From Maritimibacter alkaliphilus HTCC2654 (GTDB taxonomy: Bacteria > Pseudomonadota > Alphaproteobacteria > Rhodobacterales > Rhodobacteraceae), in contig NZ_CH902578.1 in the NCBI RefSeq assembly GCF_000152805.1, positions 2,011,834 through 2,075,833 of the forward strand: a stretch of 64,000 nucleotides of DNA, in the 5' to 3' direction. A program made the translations under genes and the position numbers. The notes beneath the pieces were generated by a model. It saw only the letters and a list, made by a program, of their open reading frames with translations. It made no database searches and was not told where the DNA came from. The stretch's first letter is position 1. Each line of letters begins with the position of its first letter. Shown piece by piece: positions 34,103-42,007 of the stretch.

Positions 34103-35479
34103 TCAGACGCCATCCCAAAAACTTTGATCGACGATCTTCTGCATCCAATCTCGTCTGACCTCTAGGCTATGTCCGTGGCCATATCGCTGACCAACGCTCT
34201 TCAACGACCACCCACCGATCCGATCGATGAGCTCCTCAGGAGCGTTCCTGTTACGCAAGCGATCTCGCATCGAATGGCGGAGTGATTGGTTGTTCTTCCC
34301 AACTAGTCCGATGCTCTGATAGTTTTGCCTCAGGGTGTTAGACGCGCTTTTCGCTCGAACAGTCTGGTCGTCCTTGCCAATGTATCGCTCAAAGACGTAC
34401 TCACCGAATTGAGAAGTCGAATGAATTCGCTTCGCTGCCCAAAGAGCACTCCCTACCAGAGGTACAGCTCGGACAGAAGCTGCGGTCTTTAGCCTGCGGC
34501 CCTCGTGCACCATGACGTCCACGAACGGCACTGGCGATGAAAGGTTGATATCTTCTGGCTTCAAGCCACACCCTTCGGCCAGCCTCATGCCTGTGTCGGC
34601 CAACAATGCAATCAGCCAACGAATGTCGTCATCTTTCTCAACACAAAATGCATAAAGGGTTCGCAACTCCCTTTGGTCCAGCACTTCGACCTTCTTGGCA
34701 TCCTGGCCTAGCCCCGGCACTCTAAGGCTTTCGAACACGTTTTTGATGTCCAGTTCATTCTCCCGGATACATGTGGCGAACACCGGGCTTATGTAGTTCA
34801 GATATCGCTTGGCAGTCGTGGTCTTGACGCCCCTCGAGAGCAGCAACTTCAAGAAGTCCCTGGCTTGCTCTCTTGTATAGCCGCTAATTGGTCGGTCACC
34901 GGCGAACTCGACAAATCGATTCACAGCCCTCCAGCGAGACACGCTGCCTTTCGACCCGGCAAGCTCGCCGCAGACTTCTTGGTGCAATTGAACAGCTTCA
35001 CTGAGGAATGGGACATTTTTCTTGTTTCCGAAGAACAGGTCTGCGGCAAACGCAGCTCCAGGTGGGAGGTCTTCGTAATCGATCTGACCCTCTTCACCGC
35101 CCGAAAGGAGGGAAAGCCGATTCAAAAAATCTTCAGGTTCGATACCGACGCGGCGATACTCGTCTGCTTGCCCCGGCTTTAGTCCGTAGGCTTCCAGCAT
35201 TGCACGTCCTGCAGCAACTGCTTCAGGGCCAACAGGAAGTCTGCCTTCTCGGTGAGCTCGCCACATCGCGTCTTGCTGTAAAGCGAAACTGTGAGCAAGG
35301 CGTGCCGCCTCAACGTCATTGGAAGTACCAAGCGAGAAGAAGAGCTCCGCTTTTCTCTTCGGGTATAGAGCGCGAACGTCAGATGGCACTCGACGGCGAA
35401 AATACCAGACATTGCCCTTCTTCTGGAGATGCTTTGCTTTCAAGGAGAGCGCTCCTGAGTCGTAGAGTATCAGCGTCAT
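34103..35479 (-). CDS. int: Tyrosine-recombinase integrase of the island
   Basis: A 458-residue site-specific recombinase. The N-terminal arm-binding region (~12-70) reads LQKKGNVWYFRRRVPSDVRALYPKRKAELFFSLGTSN. The SAM-like core-binding domain follows (~155-250). The catalytic domain shows R299 (DTGMRLAEGCGL), H402-x2-R405 (LRHSMRDRL), W424 in the HIS-box position (GGWSLKSVGQRYGHG) and nucleophile Y433. It is placed 80 bp from tRNA-Arg and should integrate the island by recombination at the tRNA 3' end. Tandem TGTGTNACCT repeats sit directly upstream of its start codon, so it may repress its own transcription. No excisionase is apparent. Confidence 0.93.
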   Translation of the reverse strand: MTLILYDSGALSLKAKHLQKKGNVWYFRRRVPSDVRALYPKRKAELFFSLGTSNDVEAARLAHSFALQQDAMWRAHREGRLPVGPEAVAAGRAMLEAYGLKPGQADEYRRVGIEPEDFLNRLSLLSGGEEGQIDYEDLPPGAAFAADLFFGNKKNVPFLSEAVQLHQEVCGELAGSKGSVSRWRAVNRFVEFAGDRPISGYTREQARDFLKLLLSRGVKTTTAKRYLNYISPVFATCIRENELDIKNVFESLRVPGLGQDAKKVEVLDQRELRTLYAFCVEKDDDIRWLIALLADTGMRLAEGCGLKPEDINLSSPVPFVDVMVHEGRRLKTAASVRAVPLVGSALWAAKRIHSTSQFGEYVFERYIGKDDQTVRAKSASNTLRQNYQSIGLVGKNNQSLRHSMRDRLRNRNAPEELIDRIGGWSLKSVGQRYGHGHSLEVRRDWMQKIVDQSFWDGV

Positions 35480-35480
35480 G

Positions 35481-35500
35481 TGTTACCTTTTGTGTAACCT
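35481..35500. promoter_or_regulatory. Candidate integrase arm-type sites, right
   Basis: TGTGTTACCT/TGTGTAACCT form an 11-bp-period direct repeat starting two bases upstream of the integrase ATG. It shares ACCTTTTGTGTAACCT exactly with 26915-26930. Distance from the core repeat is 53 bp here and 84 bp on the left. Confidence 0.55.
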
Positions 35501-35552
35501 CAAAACGCAACTTATCCCGCCCAAGTCTTTGAATTCATTGATATATGTGGGG

Positions 35553-35576
35553 GGAAAGTGGCGCGCTGGGGAGGAT
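35553..35576. repeat. Right attachment-site repeat (24 bp, inside tRNA-Arg 3' end)
   Basis: Identical to 26807-26830. Bases 35559-35576 are the tRNA 3' end including CCA; 35553-35558 lie beyond it. Because the tRNA is restored intact on this side, gene function survives integration. Confidence 0.88.
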
Positions 35577-35635
35577 TCGAACCCCCGACCCCTTGATTCG
35601 TAGTCAAGTACTCTATCCAACTGAGCTACCAGCGC
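35559..35635 (-). tRNA. tRNA-Arg (anticodon ACG)
   Basis: Read on the minus strand this is a 77-base cloverleaf. Acceptor GCGCTGG/CCAGCGC has discriminator G and an encoded CCA. The D arm is GCTC-AGTTGGATA-GAGT, the anticodon stem CTTGA/TCAAG has loop CTACGAA (anticodon ACG, normally edited to ICG), and the T arm is GGGGG-TTCGAAT-CCTCC with one G-U pair. It decodes CGU/CGC/CGA. Its 3' end is the island integration site. Confidence 0.97.
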
Positions 35636-35692
35636 GCGGGGTAGCGGCGATGTAACGGCACTGGCGGGGCATTGCAAGGGGCAATCCGCGAA

Positions 35693-37111
35693 TTACTGCG
35701 CCGCTTCCTCACGCGCCACCGGATCGGCCAGCGTTTCCAGCCCGCGCGGAAGGTGGATCGCAAAGACGGTGCCGTCCGGCCCGGTCCGCTCAAGCTCGAG
35801 CCGCCCGCCATGGCCACGCACCAGTTCGGCGGAAATCGCCAGCCCCAGCCCGGTGCCGCCCTTGCGCCCACCTGCCGCGAAGGGCTGGAACAGAAGTTCC
35901 TGCGCCTTGGGCGGCAGGCCCGGCCCGGTGTCTTCGACGCGGATCGTCCATTCGTCGGCGGTCTCGTAGCCCGACACCATGATCTCGCCGCCGCTCGCAC
36001 CCTGAAGCGCCTGACGGGCGTTGCGCACGAGGTTGCGCAGGATGCGGTAGAGTTGTTCGGGATCGGCCCGCACCGACAGGTTCGCGGGCACGTCTTCGGA
36101 ATAGGAGATGTCGTCTTCACCGGCGGCAAGTCGTTCGCTGTCGACCACGTCGCCGACCACTTCCGACAGGTTGAACCGGGTCAGGCGCGGCGCGGGTTCT
36201 TCGGCCTTGCCGAAGGCGAGCGTGGATTCGCACAGGTTCACCGCGCGGCTGATCGACCCCATCAGCTTGGGCACGGCGCGCTGCACGCCGGGGTCTTCGC
36301 TCATCTCGACACGGTCCGCGAAAAGCTGGGCCGTGGTCAGGATATTGCGCAGGTCATGGCTGATCCGGGCGACCGCACCGCCCAGCTGGGCCAGCCGTTC
36401 CTTTTGCTTGAGCGCACTCGAAAGCTGTTCCTGCAAATCGTGGAGGGCCTCTTCCGCCTCGCGCAATTCCCGCACCCGCGACGCGGGCGCGATGATCTGC
36501 CGGGCGTCCTCGGGGGCCTTCGCATAGCCCATCATGTTCTGCACGACCTTCTTGATCGGCCGCACCATCAGCGTGCGGACGGACAGGAACAGGAGCACGG
36601 CCGTGGCGATCGAAATGATTGCCGACAGGGCGAGGATACGGCGGCCATATTCCAGCATGGCATCGCGCAAGGGTGCGCTTTCCATCGTGACCTCGATCAC
36701 CAGCCCGCCTTCGCGCACCGGGTCGCCGATCACCCGGATCACCTCGTTCTCGCTGTCGAAAAGGCGCACGACGGCATCGCGCATCAGCATGGCGAAACTC
36801 TCTTCGCGCAGGTCGAAACTCGCGGCGACCGGACCCGGCACGGGCGACGACAGCATCAGTTCACGCGCCTCGTCGCGACGCAGCACGACGTTGAACACCT
36901 CGGCGTTCAGCAGAAGCTCCCGCTCCAGCTCCGCGTCGATCATGTCGTCGGCCAGCAGGACGAGCGACGCGATCTGCGCGCGTTCGAGCCGGGATTGCAG
37001 GTAATCTTCGCGAAAACTGGCGATGGAGGGGACAAAGATCAGCACTTCCGCCAGCATGACGAATGCGGCGGTCAGGATCAGGAACCTGCCGGAGAGCGAG
37101 TTCAAAAACAT
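35693..37111 (-). CDS. Sensor histidine kinase (HAMP-HisKA-HATPase)
   Basis: A 472-residue membrane kinase. TM1 is ~8-28, a periplasmic domain spans ~30-150, and TM2 (~153-173, ILALSAIISIATAVLLFLSV) leads to HAMP. The H-box is VARISHDLRNILTTAQLFAD, and the HATPase has RNLVRNARQAL, DTGPGL and GGTGLGLAIS. The start at 37111 has AGGGACGAG upstream; an in-frame start at 37165 would overlap the preceding gene. No response regulator is adjacent. It is the last gene of a three-gene strand run with a flavoprotein disulfide reductase and a TVP38 protein, 19 bp after the reductase stop, so a redox or membrane-stress input is possible. Confidence 0.87.
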   Translation of the reverse strand: MFLNSLSGRFLILTAAFVMLAEVLIFVPSIASFREDYLQSRLERAQIASLVLLADDMIDAELERELLLNAEVFNVVLRRDEARELMLSSPVPGPVAASFDLREESFAMLMRDAVVRLFDSENEVIRVIGDPVREGGLVIEVTMESAPLRDAMLEYGRRILALSAIISIATAVLLFLSVRTLMVRPIKKVVQNMMGYAKAPEDARQIIAPASRVRELREAEEALHDLQEQLSSALKQKERLAQLGGAVARISHDLRNILTTAQLFADRVEMSEDPGVQRAVPKLMGSISRAVNLCESTLAFGKAEEPAPRLTRFNLSEVVGDVVDSERLAAGEDDISYSEDVPANLSVRADPEQLYRILRNLVRNARQALQGASGGEIMVSGYETADEWTIRVEDTGPGLPPKAQELLFQPFAAGGRKGGTGLGLAISAELVRGHGGRLELERTGPDGTVFAIHLPRGLETLADPVAREEAAQ

Positions 37112-37130
37112 CTCGTCCCTACCTGCGTGT

Positions 37131-38498
37131 CTACGGCACGAGCCTTTGAAGGACCCGAACCACACGTTTTAGTGTTTCATTCTCAAATAGTTTTGGCGAG
37201 TAGAAGTTCCCAGAGGCGCGCTTGGAAATTTCTGACAGCGTGGGATAGGGCAGGACCATGCCGGATATGGCCGAGAGCGACAGGCCCTGAGAAATGGCGA
37301 GCGACCAGGGCGCGATCAGTTCGCCTGCGTTCTTGCCGACGAGCGTCACCCCCACGGGCTTTGATTTCACGACCATGACCTTGATGAAGCCCTTGGTCTC
37401 CCCCGTCGCGATGGCACGGTCGTTGCCTGCGAAGTCGGCGCGCACGACGGTCAGCTGGTCGCCATGCGCCTTGCGCGCGGCCTCTTCGGTCAGCCCGACC
37501 TGCGCCAGTTCCGGGTCGGTATAGGTGCACCACGGGATATGGTCGGTGCGCGCCTTGGCCGGGAGCCGCAGAACGGTGGGCCGGATCACCACCCCGCCGT
37601 GATAGCCCGCGACATGGGTGAATTGCAGACCGCCGGTGATGTCGCCCACGGCGAAAATGCGGCGGTTCGTGGTGCGCAGGCGGTCGTCCACCTTGATCCC
37701 GCGGTCCGCGGTTTCGACCCCGGCCTTGTCCAGCCCCATGTCGTCCGTATTCGCCTTGCGCCCGACGGCGACGAGGATGTGAGAGCCTGTGAAGACCCGC
37801 CCGAATTCGGTCACCACTTCGATCCTGCCATCGGTGTCGCGCACGCGCACGGCCTGCGCCCCCTCGACGATCTCGATGCCCTTGTCGCGCAGCGTGTCCA
37901 GCACCAGCGCGGCGGCTTCGGGGTCGTCCTTGCCAAGTGCCTTCTGCGCCTCGAGCACTGTCACCTCACAGCCCAGCAGCCGATGCGCCAGCGCCATTTC
38001 GCAGCCGATGGGGCCGCCGCCGATCACCAAGAGGTGTTTCGGCTTTTCGGCCAGATCGAAGACCGTTTCGTTCGTGTAGTGCGGCACCTCGTCCAACCCC
38101 GGAACCTCGGGCACGAAGGGGCGCGATCCGGTGGCGATGACGAAGCGCCTCGCACGGATCGTCGTGTCGCCCGCCCGCACCTCGCGCGGGCCGGTGAACC
38201 GCGCATGGTCCCGGATCACGGTGCAGCCCAGACCTTCGAACCGCTCCTGACTGTCGTGCGGCGCAATGGTCGCGATGGCGGATTTGACATGCGCGTGGGC
38301 CGCGTCCCAATCCAGTCCCTTGGCGCCGGCGGACAGAAGCGCCTTCGACGGCACGCAGCCGGTATTGAGGCAATCGCCCCCCATTTCGCCCTTTTCGATC
38401 AGCACCACCTTCGCCCCCATCTGGGCGGCGCCCGAGGCGACCGACAGCCCGCCGGACCCGGCCCCGATGACGCAGATGTCGGTCTTGATGACGGTCAT
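37131..38498 (-). CDS. FAD-dependent pyridine nucleotide-disulfide oxidoreductase (mercuric-reductase/LPD-like)
   Basis: A 455-residue class-I flavoprotein. The FAD motif ICVIGAGSGGLSVASGAAQMG comes first, then the redox-active pair GGDCLNTGCVPSKALL. The NAD motif LLVIGGGPIGCEMALAHRLLG and the second FAD motif IFAVGDITGGLQFTHVAGYHG follow. The C-terminal His-Glu pair of true lipoamide dehydrogenases (HAHPT) is replaced here by VLPYPTLSEI, as in the quinone/other oxidoreductase subgroup. It is not next to 2-oxoacid dehydrogenase genes. Its ATG overlaps the TVP38 gene's stop (ATGA), a pairing seen in many bacteria. The substrate is unknown. Confidence 0.85.
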   Translation of the reverse strand: MTVIKTDICVIGAGSGGLSVASGAAQMGAKVVLIEKGEMGGDCLNTGCVPSKALLSAGAKGLDWDAAHAHVKSAIATIAPHDSQERFEGLGCTVIRDHARFTGPREVRAGDTTIRARRFVIATGSRPFVPEVPGLDEVPHYTNETVFDLAEKPKHLLVIGGGPIGCEMALAHRLLGCEVTVLEAQKALGKDDPEAAALVLDTLRDKGIEIVEGAQAVRVRDTDGRIEVVTEFGRVFTGSHILVAVGRKANTDDMGLDKAGVETADRGIKVDDRLRTTNRRIFAVGDITGGLQFTHVAGYHGGVVIRPTVLRLPAKARTDHIPWCTYTDPELAQVGLTEEAARKAHGDQLTVVRADFAGNDRAIATGETKGFIKVMVVKSKPVGVTLVGKNAGELIAPWSLAISQGLSLSAISGMVLPYPTLSEISKRASGNFYSPKLFENETLKRVVRVLQRLVP

Positions 38499-39208
38499 GC
38501 GATGGGCTCCTTCCGAAAGACGCGCAGGATGAGGGGGAGCAGGGCCAGAGCGCACAAGCCGATGATCGGCCCGAGGATATAGGGTTTGAAGATGATGCCG
38601 AGGTCGGGCGTGCCGCCTGCCTCGAACACCTCGCCCAGACCGGAGCCGACCGAGGTGTAGATCAACGCGCCCGGAATGATCCCGACCACGGTCGTCACCG
38701 CAAAGACCCATGTGCGCACGTTCACGAGGGCGGGCAGCACGTTGGCCACGAAGAACGGCACCACCGGGATCAGGCGCATGAGGAACAGGACCGACCATTG
38801 GCTTTTGTCGATGGCGGCCTTGAGCCTTGCGATCCGGCCCGGCGACGCCTCCATCCGGGCTGCCAATCGCTCGCCTAGCCCAAGTTTCGCGGCAGAGAAG
38901 ATGATGAGTGCGCCCATGGACGCGGCGGCGACGTTGTAGAAAACGCCGGGGAAAAGACCAAAGAGGAAGCCGCCCGTGAGCGTGGCGATGGTGGCGCCGG
39001 GCAGAGAAAAGCCCACGATGGCGGTGTAGGCCGCGATGAACACCAGAACGGCAAGCAGGTAGTTGTCGTCGCGAAACGCGATCAGATCGGCGCGGTTTTC
39101 GGCCAGCGCGTCATAGGTCAGGCGGTCGCGGAACAGGACGAAACCGACCAGCGCCACGATGGCGATGATCGTGATCGGGATCAGGCGTTTGATCCGTTCG
39201 GCGTTCAA
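38495..39208 (-). CDS. TVP38/TMEM64 (VTT/DedA-like) membrane protein
   Basis: A 237-residue inner-membrane protein with an N-terminal helix, then the VTT domain (YTAIVGFSLPGATIATLTGGFLFG; LFLMRLIPVVPFFVANVLPALVNV) containing the family's F/Y-hx-h-P-G and R-hh-P motifs in re-entrant loops, and two C-terminal helices. Family members handle lipid scrambling or ion-coupled transport; the substrate here is unknown. The start is TTG at 39208, supported by an AAGGAGGA site six bases away; no ATG fits. It overlaps the flavoprotein gene by 4 bp. Confidence 0.85.
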   Translation of the reverse strand: MNAERIKRLIPITIIAIVALVGFVLFRDRLTYDALAENRADLIAFRDDNYLLAVLVFIAAYTAIVGFSLPGATIATLTGGFLFGLFPGVFYNVAAASMGALIIFSAAKLGLGERLAARMEASPGRIARLKAAIDKSQWSVLFLMRLIPVVPFFVANVLPALVNVRTWVFAVTTVVGIIPGALIYTSVGSGLGEVFEAGGTPDLGIIFKPYILGPIIGLCALALLPLILRVFRKEPIA

Positions 39209-39323
39209 GGTGTCCTCCTTGCTCAAGTGATCGCACCATGACGATGAAGCGTTGGTCCCGCCACCCCCCTCACGCCGCATTGATCCGCGTCGCGAAAATG
39301 TTTCAAAAGGACCGACGCGGGGT

Positions 39324-39352
39324 TTGACTTGGCCCCGAACCGCCCCTATAGA
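39324..39352 (+). promoter_or_regulatory. Sigma-70-type promoter of rpmH-rnpA
   Basis: TTGACT (39324-39329) and TATAGA (39347-39352) are separated by exactly 17 bp, a near-consensus housekeeping promoter 97 bp upstream of the rpmH start. Confidence 0.75.
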
Positions 39353-39448
39353 CCGGGCTTCAACGAATTCCGCCCCGATTCCATCGGGATCAGTGGGCAT
39401 GAGACGAAGATGGACCTTTCGGGGTCCAGAACCTGACGGAGACGGGCG

Positions 39449-39583
39449 ATGAAACGCACCTACCAACCTTCGAACCTGGTTCGCAAGCGCCGCCACGGTT
39501 TCCGTGCGCGCATGGCGACCAAGGCCGGCCGCAAGATCCTGAACGCGCGTCGCGCCAAGGGCCGCAAGTCGCTGTCCGCGTAA
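39449..39583 (+). CDS. rpmH: Ribosomal protein bL34
   Basis: A 44-residue protein of the exact family pattern ([22 protein letters not shown], ending KGRKSLSA). It is a structural component of the 50S subunit. The gene is the first of the conserved rpmH-rnpA pair, with a strong promoter ~97 bp upstream and rnpA 26 bp downstream. Confidence 0.97.
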   Translation: MKRTYQPSNLVRKRRHGFRARMATKAGRKILNARRAKGRKSLSA

Positions 39584-39609
39584 GCGGGTCCGACATCTCG
39601 GCTGAAGAC

Positions 39610-40014
39610 ATGACACCGCCGGAGGCACCCGTGGACGGCCATGAGGCCGGGCACGAAGCGCCCCCGGCGGTTTCCGTTTGTCTGGAGACGCTGAAAAAGC
39701 GCCCGGACTTTCTGGCTTGTGCCCGCGCCCGCAAGGCGCCTGCGCCTGCGTTCCTTTTGCAGGGCCGCGACCGGCGCGACGACGATACGGTCGTGCGCGT
39801 CGGCTACACGGCATCCAAGAAGGTCGGCAACGCGGTCGCCCGCAACCGGGCCAAACGCCGCTTGCGTGAGATCGCCCGCGCCGTCATCGCCGACGAAGGG
39901 CGCGCAGGCTGGGATTACGTGCTCGTCGCGCGCCCCGGAAGCACGGTCGACCGGGATTTCGATGCGATGACAACCGATCTCCGTGCGGCGCTCGCCCGCG
40001 TCCACGGTCAGTAA
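39610..40014 (+). CDS. rnpA: Ribonuclease P protein component
   Basis: A 134-residue basic protein. The signature R-x4-RNR motif appears as KVGNAVARNRAKRRLREIARAV, preceded by VRVGYTASKK. It binds RNase P RNA and aids 5' processing of tRNA precursors. The N-terminal ~15 residues are extended and polar. It overlaps the convergent membrane-protein gene by 7 bp; yidD, usually next, is displaced 3.1 kb downstream by ugd and an epimerase. Confidence 0.93.
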   Translation: MTPPEAPVDGHEAGHEAPPAVSVCLETLKKRPDFLACARARKAPAPAFLLQGRDRRDDDTVVRVGYTASKKVGNAVARNRAKRRLREIARAVIADEGRAGWDYVLVARPGSTVDRDFDAMTTDLRAALARVHGQ

Positions 40015-40472
40015 AGACCAAGCCCCAACAGCGCCATGATGAGGATCAGCAGGGTCATGCCGCCTGCGGTCACCCATGCCGTGCGCCGCGCGATGCCGCC
40101 TGCGACCGTGGGATAGGTGGACGGGTCGTCGAAAGACCGGCGCAGACGCGCCCGCCCGGCCCCGTCGAACCCCGATACCGCCACCACGATCACGAAGGCC
40201 GCGATGACCCACAGGCCATAGGGCGATCCAAGCGCCCCGAGGCTGGGAATGCCGCCGCCCGCCCACGCGCGAAGCGGCCCTGTGACGAGGACGAGCACAC
40301 CGCTGACCCCCATCACGAGGCCGGAGGCCGGGCCGATCCGGTCGAACAGGGCCGAGGCCTCGGCCGCCGGGCTGCGCGCCATTGCGGGCAACAGGATCAG
40401 TGCGAAAAACAGGTTGCCGCCGGCCCATGTGGTCGCCGCCAGCAGATGCAGGATGTGGATGATCTCGTTCAT
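40008..40472 (-). CDS. Four-helix membrane protein (CopD/DUF-type)
   Basis: A 154-residue integral membrane protein with four helices, beginning MNEIIHILHLLAATTWAGGNLFFALILLPAMA. The H-x2-HLLAATTWAGG pattern resembles CopD or heme-copper-associated membrane families, in which histidines in the first helix bind metal or heme. It is inserted, in opposite orientation, between rnpA and ugd. Function is unknown; copper tolerance is one possibility. Confidence 0.7.
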   Translation of the reverse strand: MNEIIHILHLLAATTWAGGNLFFALILLPAMARSPAAEASALFDRIGPASGLVMGVSGVLVLVTGPLRAWAGGGIPSLGALGSPYGLWVIAAFVIVVAVSGFDGAGRARLRRSFDDPSTYPTVAGGIARRTAWVTAGGMTLLILIMALLGLGLY

Positions 40473-40681
40473 GGTGCGTCCCCCTGCCCCCGGATCATGC
40501 TGAACCGGACAGTGCGGCGCAAGTTTTTCCGACCGCGATGCTGCAATGCGGCAACACTGGCGGACCAGTCGTTCGCACCCCGTTGGCGTCTTGTGGATTT
40601 CAAGGAAATCTGGAAAGTGCGACCTGCGACCCCCTTTGGGTCACTCGATGACGAAACCAGTTTTCTTGTGAAGGACATTCC

Positions 40682-42004
40682 ATGAAAATCGCCATGATCG
40701 GCACCGGATACGTCGGCCTCGTGTCCGGCGTGTGCTTCTCGGACTTCGGGCACGAAGTCATCTGCGTCGACAAGGACCCGCGCAAGATCGAGATGCTGGA
40801 GCGTGGCGAGGTTCCGATCTACGAACCGGGGCTGGATCGTCTGATGAACAAGAACGTCGAAGCCGGGCGGCTGTCCTTCACGCTCGACCTCGAACGCGCC
40901 ATCGACGGGGCCGAAGCGGTGTTCATCGCGGTCGGCACACCCACGCGGCGCGGCGACGGTCACGCCGATCTCACCTATGTCATGGCCGCCGCCGAAGAGA
41001 TCGCGAAGGCCGCCAAGGATTACATCGTCATCGTCACCAAATCGACCGTCCCGGTCGGCACGAACGCCAAGGTCCGCGACGTGGTCGCTGCGGCGAACCC
41101 CGACCTCGATTTCGATGTGGCGTCGAACCCCGAGTTTCTGCGCGAAGGCGCGGCGATCGACGATTTCATGAAGCCCGACCGTGTGGTCGTGGGGGTCGAA
41201 ACCGACCGCGCCGCCAAGGTGATGGAGGAGATCTATCGCCCGCTCTACCTGCGCGACTTCCCCATCGTGACCACGGACCTCGAGTCGGCCGAAATGATCA
41301 AATACGCCGCCAATGCCTTTCTCGCGACCAAGATCACCTTCATCAACGAGATCGCGGCGCTGTGCGAAAAGGTGGGCGCGGACGTGAAAGCCGTGTCCAA
41401 GGGCATGGGTATGGACGGGCGCATCGGCAACAAGTTCCTGCACGCAGGCCCCGGCTACGGCGGCTCGTGCTTTCCGAAAGACACCAAGGCGCTGGCCCGG
41501 ATCGGGCAGGAACATGCCGCGCCCATCTCCATCGTGGAAACCGTCATCAAGGTGAACGAGGACGTGAAGCGGCGGATGATCGACAAGCTGGTCGACCTCT
41601 GCGGCGGCTCGTTCAACGGCAAGACCGTCGCGGTGCTGGGCGTGACCTTCAAACCCAACACCGACGACATGCGCGACGCCCCGTCGCTGACAATCGTGCC
41701 ATCGCTCGTCGGGGGAGGCGCGCGGGTGCGCGTGTGTGATCCGCAGGGCAAACGCGAGGGCGAGCATCTGCTGCCCAGCGTCGAATGGCAGGATGACCCC
41801 TATGCCGCGGCCAAGGACGCCGACCTCATCGTTATCCTGACCGAATGGAACGAATTCCGCGCCCTCGACCTCGACAAGATCGCGTCCGGCATGAAATCGG
41901 CGAAAATGGCGGACCTGCGCAATATCTACAGCGCCGACGCCGCTGCCGAAGCGGGGTTCGTGGCTTATGACAGCATCGGGCGCGTGGGTCTGATCCGCGC
42001 CTGA
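40682..42004 (+). CDS. ugd: UDP-glucose 6-dehydrogenase
   Basis: A 440-residue enzyme oxidising UDP-glucose to UDP-glucuronate with 2 NAD+. The N-terminal NAD motif is MIGTGYVGLVSGVCFSDFGH. FIAVGTPTRRGDGHADL, VTKSTVPVGT and NPEFLREGAAIDDFMKPDRVVVG follow. Catalytic Cys lies in GPGYGGSCFPKDTKAL, and the C-terminal UDP-binding domain has LGVTFKPNTDDMRDAPS. Substrate can come from GalU (14062). It is convergent with the UDP-glucuronate 4-epimerase gene (3-bp gap). The 209-bp upstream gap shows no copy of the EPS palindrome. Confidence 0.95.
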   Translation: MKIAMIGTGYVGLVSGVCFSDFGHEVICVDKDPRKIEMLERGEVPIYEPGLDRLMNKNVEAGRLSFTLDLERAIDGAEAVFIAVGTPTRRGDGHADLTYVMAAAEEIAKAAKDYIVIVTKSTVPVGTNAKVRDVVAAANPDLDFDVASNPEFLREGAAIDDFMKPDRVVVGVETDRAAKVMEEIYRPLYLRDFPIVTTDLESAEMIKYAANAFLATKITFINEIAALCEKVGADVKAVSKGMGMDGRIGNKFLHAGPGYGGSCFPKDTKALARIGQEHAAPISIVETVIKVNEDVKRRMIDKLVDLCGGSFNGKTVAVLGVTFKPNTDDMRDAPSLTIVPSLVGGGARVRVCDPQGKREGEHLLPSVEWQDDPYAAAKDADLIVILTEWNEFRALDLDKIASGMKSAKMADLRNIYSADAAAEAGFVAYDSIGRVGLIRA

Positions 42005-42007
42005 GCG

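Larger units (their letters stand above)
26807..35576. mobile_element. Integrated genomic island at tRNA-Arg(ACG)
   Basis: A 24-bp direct repeat occurs at 26807-26830 and at 35553-35576. The right copy contains the last 18 bases of tRNA-Arg including CCA, plus 6 bases beyond it. The tRNA is intact on the right, where the integrase gene lies 80 bp inside the boundary and points away from the tRNA. This is the standard layout for a tyrosine-integrase island inserted in a tRNA 3' end. The ~8.7 kb between is visibly AT-richer and lacks the codon pattern of the flanks. No replication, capsid or conjugation genes are seen, so it is an integrative element or a remnant that needs outside help to spread. 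Confidence 0.88.
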
